The notes beneath the pieces are model-generated. The model searched no databases. It was not told the DNA's origin and saw only the letters and a program-made list of their open reading frames with translations. A stretch of 11,154 nt of DNA, taken from assembly GCA_045536775.1 (NCBI GenBank), contig JAZSOD010000036.1, positions 1-11,154 on the forward strand. The letters are read 5' to 3'. The stretch comes from UBA4717 sp045536775. GTDB lineage: Bacteria; Bacillota; Clostridia; Oscillospirales; CAG-272. A program made the translations under genes and the position numbers. Every line of letters starts with the position of its first letter. The stretch's first letter is position 1. Shown piece after piece: positions 6,631-11,154 of this stretch.

Positions 6631-8334
6631 ATGCTTAATCTTAAAAGAAAGCTTGCAGATACAATACTTTGCGAGCTTAATAAGAAAAACGACTCTCACG
6701 GACTCGATTCCGATCAGATATCGGTTATGTTCGAGTATCCGCCGGATGCGGCTATGGGTGACCTCGCGTTTCCCTGCTTTAAGCTAAGCCGCGCACTCAG
6801 AATGGCACCTCCCGCTATTGCGGCGTCACTTGCAGAGTGCGTTAAAATGCCCGAGATAGGAAAGGTAGACGTTGCGGGCGGTTACCTCAATATGTTTATA
6901 TCAGAGAATTACCTTGCAGACAAGGTTAACGAGATAAACACCCTCGGTACAGATTACGGACGCTTTGATTTCGGTAAGGGCAAGAATATCGTTATCGACT
7001 ATTCCTCTCCCAACGTGGCAAAGCCCTTCCACATCGGTCACCTCGGCACTACCGTTATCGGACATTCGATAAAAATGCTTCACGAGTTCGTGGGCTATAA
7101 CTGTATCGGTATCAATCACCTCGGTGACTGGGGCACTCAGTTCGGTAAGCTTATCGTCGCTTACAGACTTTGGGGCGACCGTGAAAGAATCGAAAACGGC
7201 GGCATTGACGAGCTTGTTGCTCTCTACGTTAAGTTCCACGAGGAAGCTGAAAAGGATGCAGAGCTTAATGACAAGGCTCGCGCAGAGTTTACAAAGCTTG
7301 AGCATTTCGACGAGGAAAACATTGCTCTCTGGAAGTGGTTTATAGAAATAAGTCTTGCTGAGTATCAGAAGACCTACAAGCAGCTCGGAATTGAGTTTGA
7401 CAGCTACAACGGCGAAAGCTTCTATTCGGACAAGATGCCTGCAATCGTTGAAGAGCTCCGCGAAAAGAAGCTTATGAAAATAGACGACGGCGCGTCTATC
7501 ATTGATCTTGAAGAGTACGGTATGCCGCCTTGTCTAATCCTCAAGCGTGACGGCTCTACCCTCTACCCTACGCGTGACATTGCCGCGGCTGACTACAGAA
7601 AGAAGACCTACGATTTCGACAAGTGTATCTACGTCACCTCTGCAGGTCAGAGCTTACACTTTGCACAGTGGTTCAAGGTAGTTGAGCTTATGAGCCACGA
7701 GTGGGCGAAGGACCTCGTTCACGTTCCCTACGGCACGGTGTCCATTAACGGCGAAAAGCTCGCTACCCGTACGGGCAACGTCATACTATTAAAGGATCTC
7801 TTCAAAATGTCAATTGAAAAGGTTCACGATATTATGAAGGAGAAAAATCCCGATCTCGAAAACAGCGACGATATTGCCGAGGCGGTCGGTGTCGGTGCTA
7901 TCGTATTCCACTACCTCTCCAACAACAGAATCAAGGATATAAACTTCGTTCTTGAGGACGCGCTCTCGTTTGAGGGTAACACAGGTCCGTACGCTCAGTA
8001 CACTTACGCGCGCACCTGCTCGATTCTCGGCAAGGCCGACAACGCGGCAGGCGGTATCAAGTTTACAGATGCAACCGAAACAGAGCTTGTAAAGGTACTT
8101 GCAAGATATCCCGAAAAGATACTTTCAGCTCTTAACGAATACGAGCCGATGGTAATTACACGTTACATCATCGAGGTGTGCAACACCTTCAACCGCTTCT
8201 ACCACTCCTGCCCTATCGTTACGGCAAATGACACCGACGTAAAGGCGACACGCGTTGCGCTTACAAAGGCAGTTAACAGTGTACTGAAGACCGCATTCGG
8301 TCTCATCTGTATGAAGGCACCCGAAAAAATTTAA
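6631..8334 (+). CDS. argS: Arginyl-tRNA synthetase
   Basis: The 567-residue class I synthetase charges tRNA-Arg with arginine. The HIGH signature is at residues 134-137 within SSPNVAKPFHIGH. The region equivalent to KMSKS is the divergent GEKLATRTGN (374-383), as is usual in ArgRS, which lacks a canonical KMSKS. The C-terminal half has the anticodon-binding DALR-type helical domain, marked by GPYAQYTYARTCSIL. An N-terminal Add-1-like domain covers roughly residues 1-110. Length matches the bacterial family. The ATG at 6631 is preceded by GAAAGGA seven bases upstream. The gap to murE is only 25 bases, so argS is probably on the same transcript as the cell-wall genes. No T-box or other leader lies before it, which suggests no separate arginine control. 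The assignment is essentially certain. Confidence 0.98.
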   Translation: MLNLKRKLADTILCELNKKNDSHGLDSDQISVMFEYPPDAAMGDLAFPCFKLSRALRMAPPAIAASLAECVKMPEIGKVDVAGGYLNMFISENYLADKVNEINTLGTDYGRFDFGKGKNIVIDYSSPNVAKPFHIGHLGTTVIGHSIKMLHEFVGYNCIGINHLGDWGTQFGKLIVAYRLWGDRERIENGGIDELVALYVKFHEEAEKDAELNDKARAEFTKLEHFDEENIALWKWFIEISLAEYQKTYKQLGIEFDSYNGESFYSDKMPAIVEELREKKLMKIDDGASIIDLEEYGMPPCLILKRDGSTLYPTRDIAAADYRKKTYDFDKCIYVTSAGQSLHFAQWFKVVELMSHEWAKDLVHVPYGTVSINGEKLATRTGNVILLKDLFKMSIEKVHDIMKEKNPDLENSDDIAEAVGVGAIVFHYLSNNRIKDINFVLEDALSFEGNTGPYAQYTYARTCSILGKADNAAGGIKFTDATETELVKVLARYPEKILSALNEYEPMVITRYIIEVCNTFNRFYHSCPIVTANDTDVKATRVALTKAVNSVLKTAFGLICMKAPEKI

Positions 8335-8528
8335 GTCCGGCCGGTAGCACCGGCGGGCACTCAGCGGTCCGTAGCACGGACAGGCATACAGCGTGTAAAG
8401 CTTGAGTGAATTTGAATCTCAACTCGTACTCTATTGTCTGTGGGTATGAGAGGATTGAAAGTCTCAAAAACTAAATTAATCTAGTTAAAATTTAGAAAAC
8501 ATAAACACAAGATTCAAGGAGAAACAAA
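8335..8528. other. 194-base gap between argS and yebC: structured leader or 3' region
   Basis: Besides the tandem hairpins, the gap holds further pairing potential: TTGAG/CTCAA (8402-8406 with 8418-8422) and a 7-bp stem with one G-T pair (8423-8429 with 8444-8450, 14-base loop). A possible -35 TTGAAA (8455-8460) is followed by only a weak -10 (TAATCT, 8477-8482), so a yebC promoter here is plausible but unproven. No open reading frame of interest was seen. A strong AAGGAG (8516-8521) serves yebC. Confidence 0.45.
8340..8394 (+). repeat. Two tandem 27-base hairpin units with compensatory stem changes
   Basis: Unit 1 (8341-8367) and unit 2 (8368-8394) match at 19 of 27 bases by hand alignment. 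Each begins with a 6-bp stem closing an AGC loop: 8340-8345 with 8349-8354, and 8367-8372 with 8376-8381. Two stem pairs change on both sides between the units while pairing is kept (C-G to T-A, and G-C to C-G). A shared tail GGCA..CAGCG follows each hairpin. There is no T-run, so these are not ordinary terminators. The function is unknown. Confidence 0.7.
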
Positions 8529-9260
8529 ATGTCAGGACATAGCAAATGGAAAAATATTATGCACAAAAAGGAAAAGACCGATGCTCAGAGAGCTAAGATC
8601 TTTACCAAGATAGGCAAGGAAATTATGATCGCCGTTAAGGAAGGCGGCGGAGACCCCACCTCAAACTCCAAGCTCCGCGACCTTATTTCAAAGGCAAAGA
8701 GCAACAACGTACCTAACGATAACATCGAACGTACCATCAAGAAGGCGCTCGGTGCTGAAAACGTTGATTACGAGGAGATAACCTACGAGGGTTACGGCCC
8801 CGCAGGTGTTGCGGTAATAGTTGAAACAACCACCGACAACAGAAACCGTACCGCATCTGAGGTGCGTCACTATTTCGATAAGTTCCACGGTAATCTCGGA
8901 ACTACGGGTTGCGTAAGCTTTATGTTTACCGACCGTGGCGTTATTATTATCGCAAAGGACGGCTCAGTTGACGAGGACAAGCTTATGGAGGACGCGCTCG
9001 AAGCAGGTGCTACCGATTTTGCAGCTGAGGACGAGATCTTCGAAATCAGCACAGACCCCTCCGACCTCGGTGCAGTAAGAGAAGCGCTTGAAGGTCTCGG
9101 CTACAAGATCGAGTCCGCCGAAAAGGACAAGGTTCCCGCTACTTACGTCACTCTTGAAAATGAGGAAGATATCAAGTATATGAATCTTCTTCTCGAGCAT
9201 CTCGACGATAACGAGGACGTTCAGAATGTATTCCACAACTGGGAAAACGCTGACGAATAA
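8529..9260 (+). CDS. yebC: YebC/PmpR/TACO1 family protein
   Basis: The 243-residue protein has the full family architecture and usual length. It opens with the signature MSGHSKWKNIMHKKEKTD and continues with KIFTKIGKEI, GGGDP.SN.KLR and NVPNDNIERTIKKA in the N-terminal helical domain. The segments YEGYGPAGVAVIVE and TDNRNRTASEVRH follow in the second domain. The family was long annotated as DNA-binding regulators. Its mitochondrial member TACO1 is a translation factor, and recent bacterial work points to ribosome function at proline stretches. No DNA-binding motif is obvious here, so I prefer the translation role. The ATG at 8529 follows AAGGAG with seven bases between. mgsA begins 15 bases after the stop, so the two are probably cotranscribed. 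Confidence 0.96.
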   Translation: MSGHSKWKNIMHKKEKTDAQRAKIFTKIGKEIMIAVKEGGGDPTSNSKLRDLISKAKSNNVPNDNIERTIKKALGAENVDYEEITYEGYGPAGVAVIVETTTDNRNRTASEVRHYFDKFHGNLGTTGCVSFMFTDRGVIIIAKDGSVDEDKLMEDALEAGATDFAAEDEIFEISTDPSDLGAVREALEGLGYKIESAEKDKVPATYVTLENEEDIKYMNLLLEHLDDNEDVQNVFHNWENADE

Positions 9261-9264
9261 TCAC

Positions 9265-9270
9265 GGGTGA
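9265..9270 (+). promoter_or_regulatory. Ribosome binding site GGGTGA fixing the mgsA start
   Basis: GGGTGA lies five bases before ATG 9276. The in-frame GTG at 9267 is inside this site, so the shorter protein is preferred. Confidence 0.65.
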
Positions 9271-9275
9271 CAATT

Positions 9276-9650
9276 ATGACTTCCAAAAGAATTGCACTTA
9301 TCGCACACGACAATATGAAACCTACAATTATAGAGTGGTGCAAGCAGAACAAGGAGCTTCTCTCCCACCACTTCTTATGCGGAACCGGTACTACCGCCTC
9401 GAAGATCAACGAGGCGACGGGTCTTCCCGTTAAGGCTTACCTCAGCGGCCCGCTCGGCGGTGACCAGCAGATAGGCTCACTCGTTGCGGTAGGAGAGATC
9501 GACGTTATCATCTTTTTCTCCGATCCCTTGACAGCGATGCCCCACGATCCCGACGTAAAGGCGCTTCTCCGCATAGCGCAGGTTTACGACATTCCGATGG
9601 CAAGTAACAAATCCACTGCAGACTGCATACTTAAATCTCTCGCAGATTAA
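9276..9650 (+). CDS. mgsA: Methylglyoxal synthase
   Basis: The 124-residue cytosolic enzyme converts dihydroxyacetone phosphate to methylglyoxal and phosphate, a bypass of lower glycolysis used when sugar phosphates build up. The family residues are present: His11-Asp12 (ALIAHDN), the phosphate loop CGTGTTAS (35-42), the catalytic Asp63 in SGPLGGDQQIG, and Asp83, His90 and Asp93 in FFSDPLTAMPHDPDVKALLR. The C terminus DIPMASNKSTAD is also typical. The length is close to minimal for the family, without the N-terminal extension seen in E. coli. It follows yebC by 15 bases and ends just before a strong terminator, making yebC-mgsA the last genes of this transcript. Confidence 0.97.
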   Translation: MTSKRIALIAHDNMKPTIIEWCKQNKELLSHHFLCGTGTTASKINEATGLPVKAYLSGPLGGDQQIGSLVAVGEIDVIIFFSDPLTAMPHDPDVKALLRIAQVYDIPMASNKSTADCILKSLAD

Positions 9651-9682
9651 CAAAAACGGCACATCAAATCCTATCTTAATAA

Positions 9683-9723
9683 AAAAAAGACAGAGAATGT
9701 TTTTTGTATTCTCTGTCTTTTTT
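9683..9723 (+). terminator. Long A/T-flanked hairpin terminator after mgsA
   Basis: A 16-bp perfect inverted repeat (9683-9698 with 9708-9723, 9-base loop) has the GC-containing core GACAGAGAAT. It is flanked by eight A on the left and six T on the right, continuing into TCTTT. The symmetric A and T tracts would let it stop transcripts from either side. Confidence 0.9.
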
Positions 9724-9821
9724 CTTTACAATTACTGTTTTAATTAAAGGCAACAAACGTTGCTACATAAGATTTGCGGTTTTATGTGCAAGAAATGAGA
9801 GTCTAATCATAAAATGAGATG

Positions 9822-9850
9822 TTGTTGTTTCGCTTAATGTCTGTTATAAT
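9822..9850 (+). promoter_or_regulatory. Sigma-A-type promoter of the XRE regulator gene, extended -10
   Basis: A perfect TATAAT (9845-9850) is preceded by TG plus one base (9842-9844), forming an extended -10. TTGTTG (9822-9827) sits at exactly 17 bases and serves as a partial -35. The start codon is about 40 bases downstream with AAGGAG between. No other gene reads into this region past the mgsA terminator. Confidence 0.75.
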
Positions 9851-9866
9851 ACAATTGTAAGCTTAC
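9851..9866. promoter_or_regulatory. Overlapping palindromes at the transcription start, candidate operator
   Basis: ACAATTGT (9851-9858) and GTAAGCTTAC (9857-9866) are both perfect palindromes and overlap by two bases. They begin immediately after the -10, where a bound dimer would block initiation. Autoregulation by the XRE protein is an inference. Confidence 0.4.
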
Positions 9867-9891
9867 GAAAAACAAAAAGGAGATTATATTT

Positions 9892-10821
9892 ATGAACTCA
9901 GTTGTATTTTCCGAAAATATGAAAAAATTCAGATTAGCAAAAAAATATACACAGGAAGATGTTGCAGAAAAGCTTGGCGTGACTGCTCAAAGCGTATCAA
10001 GATGGGAGTGCGGGACCACTCTGCCCGACGTATTACTGCTTCCCGAGATTGCAAAGCTCTACGGCGTGATGGTAGACGATCTTTTCAAGAAACAGTCTGT
10101 CGCTTATGACAATTATGCTCAAAGATTGTCTGCTCTATATGAGATAAGCAAAGAGCCGGAGGACTTTTTTAGATGTCGTCTTGAATATCAAAAGTTGATG
10201 AAATCCGGTGAGCTCACAATGTACGACAAATGGGACTATGGCTGGCTCCATAAGTCGATGATGGGTTATTGCAAAGAAGAAGCTCTCAAATGGTTTGATA
10301 AAGTTTTAGATGATAAAACGGATAAAAATTCGTTGCCGTATAGACGAGCGGCATCAATGAAACAGAGTATACTATTTGCTTTCGGTAAGGGCGAGGAAAT
10401 TCTGAAAGAACGTCAGCGCGAGATGGACGAAGCCTGCGGGGAACTTGACGAGAGAGAATGGTGCTTGCTTATAGAAGCATACGATTCGGCAAAGGAGTAT
10501 AAAAAGGGGCTTTCCGTTTGCGAAGAGGCACTGCAAAAATATCCTGATAATTGGGAATTGTATTTACTTAAGGGCCTTCTTTATTTTAGTATGGACAAAT
10601 ATGAGGAGGCAATTGAATGCTGTGAAAAATCAGGAGAAATAGGAACGCCTTTTTGCGATGAAAAATATCAAATAGCTTGGTGTTATCGAAAACTCGAAAA
10701 ATTTAAAGAAGCATATCAAGTTTATCTGGATATTGCGGACATTCACCGTAAAAACGGATATGATGTAGAAGCTGAACAAGCATTAGGATATGCAAAAGAG
10801 ATTGAAGATAAGATAAAATGA
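9892..10821 (+). CDS. XRE-family HTH transcriptional regulator with TPR-like C-terminal half
   Basis: The protein has 309 residues. Residues 7-62 form a Cro/CI-type helix-turn-helix: MKKFRLAKKYTQEDVAEKLG, then VTAQSVSRWECGTTLPDV as turn and recognition helix, and LPEIAKLYGVMVDDLF as the closing helices. From about residue 70 onward it is all helical. At least two TPR-like units are visible (about 207-250 with YPDNWELYLLKGLLYFSMDKYEEAIECCEK, and about 257-287 with AWCYRKLEKFKEAYQVYLDIA). No membrane segment is seen. Such XRE-TPR proteins often bind a peptide or protein partner through the helical part; no ligand can be named. The start ATG 9892 has AAGGAG nine bases upstream. The gene is isolated, with a terminator on each side and its own promoter. 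It uses more AT-rich codons (TTA, AGA, AAA) than its neighbours, hinting at a different history. Confidence 0.9.
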   Translation: MNSVVFSENMKKFRLAKKYTQEDVAEKLGVTAQSVSRWECGTTLPDVLLLPEIAKLYGVMVDDLFKKQSVAYDNYAQRLSALYEISKEPEDFFRCRLEYQKLMKSGELTMYDKWDYGWLHKSMMGYCKEEALKWFDKVLDDKTDKNSLPYRRAASMKQSILFAFGKGEEILKERQREMDEACGELDEREWCLLIEAYDSAKEYKKGLSVCEEALQKYPDNWELYLLKGLLYFSMDKYEEAIECCEKSGEIGTPFCDEKYQIAWCYRKLEKFKEAYQVYLDIADIHRKNGYDVEAEQALGYAKEIEDKIK

Positions 10822-10892
10822 TAGTTTTGGCATTTGTGCTTACAAATACAGTAAAATACAGACTTTAGATGTGCCGTTTTTTATGCATAGAA

Positions 10893-10922
10893 AAAACACC
10901 GCTGACTCGTCAGCGGTGTTTT
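10893..10922. terminator. Bidirectional terminator between convergent genes
   Basis: A perfect 14-bp inverted repeat (10893-10906 with 10909-10922) has core CACCGCTGAC. It carries six A on the left (10891-10896) and TTTT on the right. On the minus strand it lies eight bases past the ABC ATPase stop and ends in six T. On the plus strand it lies about 70 bases past the regulator's stop. Confidence 0.88.
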
Positions 10923-10930
10923 GATTTATC

Positions 10931-11154
10931 TTAGTGAATGATGCAACGCTCAGTATCCTTATCGAAGATGTGGATTCTGGAAACGTCGAGAGCAACCTTG
11001 ATCTTGTCGCCTGCTCTTGTTGTGGAACGAGCAGATACACGAGCGATCATATTTACGTCTTCGCCACTCTTGAGGTAGAGGTAAATTTCAGCACCCATAA
11101 GCTCTGTTACGTCTACGTCAGCCTCAATTACGCTATCAGCAAGGCTGGAGAGGT
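10931..11154 (-). CDS. ABC transporter ATP-binding protein, UgpC/MsmX/MalK family, C-terminal end (5' end outside window)
   Basis: On the minus strand an open frame enters from the right edge (first full codon at 11152-11150) and stops at TAA, complement of 10931-10933, giving 73 visible residues. The segments ELMGAEIYLYLKSGEDV, ARVSARSTTRAGDKIKVALD and SRIHIFDKDTERCI match the C-terminal TOBE/OB-fold domain of the CUT1-type sugar or glycerol-3-phosphate importer ATPases (UgpC, MsmX, MalK). These energise several carbohydrate permeases and the domain has regulatory and stability roles. The Walker motifs would lie outside the window and cannot be checked. Codon use matches the main chromosome genes. 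The family call is good; the substrate is not determinable, and in Clostridia one such ATPase often serves many importers. Confidence 0.85.
   Translation of the reverse strand, partial: LSSLADSVIEADVDVTELMGAEIYLYLKSGEDVNMIARVSARSTTRAGDKIKVALDVSRIHIFDKDTERCIIH

Noticed and set aside
8340..8381. The two hairpins after argS as Rho-independent terminators
   Set aside because: Stems are only 6 bp and neither is followed by a T-run. The bases after each are GC-rich or mixed.
10871..10890. T-run after GTGCCG as an additional terminator for the regulator
   Set aside because: No stable hairpin immediately precedes it. The 14-bp inverted repeat at 10893-10922 is the convincing terminator.
10840..11040. 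Minus-strand frame of 66 residues across the shared terminator
   Set aside because: It overlaps the in-frame C-terminal coding of the ABC ATPase in another frame and runs through the terminator hairpin; its translation resembles no family.

Overview
The window reads as chromosomal DNA of an anaerobic low-to-mid GC Gram-positive bacterium, most likely a gut- or rumen-type Clostridia member (Bacillota). The reasons are an oxygen-sensitive glycyl radical enzyme, strong AGGAG-type ribosome binding sites, short operon spacing, a methylglyoxal synthase next to yebC, and a UgpC/MsmX-type sugar ABC ATPase. The species cannot be named from the sequence alone. No IS element, CRISPR array, tRNA or rRNA was seen.

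Layout: (1) 1-1109 is the 3' end of a glycyl radical enzyme gene, closed by a strong GC-rich terminator near 1173-1212. (2) 1246-8334 is a tightly spaced run of five plus-strand genes with gaps of about 25-30 bases: an asparagine-synthase-type amidotransferase, an ATP-grasp ligase resembling D-aspartate ligase, an aspartate/glutamate racemase, a MurE ligase of the lysine-type (streptococcal-like) subfamily, and argS. (3) 8335-8528 is a 194-base gap holding two tandem 27-base hairpin units whose stems differ by compensatory base changes. (4) 8529-9650 holds yebC and mgsA, closed by a long A/T-flanked hairpin terminator. (5) 9892-10821 is a stand-alone, AT-richer XRE-family regulator with a TPR-like C-terminal half. 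It has its own extended -10 promoter with palindromes just downstream. (6) A convergent minus-strand gene enters from the right edge (10931-11154, C-terminal end of an ABC transporter ATPase) and shares a bidirectional terminator with the regulator.

The main functional story is region 2. Read together, the racemase would make D-aspartate, the ATP-grasp enzyme would attach D-Asp to the side chain of the third residue of the peptidoglycan precursor, MurE would place that third residue (probably L-lysine or another diamino acid lacking the mDAP carboxylate), and the AsnB-type enzyme would amidate the D-Asp to D-Asn. Each step has a precedent in Lactococcus and Enterococcus, but having all four genes consecutive with argS in a probable clostridial genome is notable. 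The pathway is an inference from gene families and order, not shown by the sequence itself.
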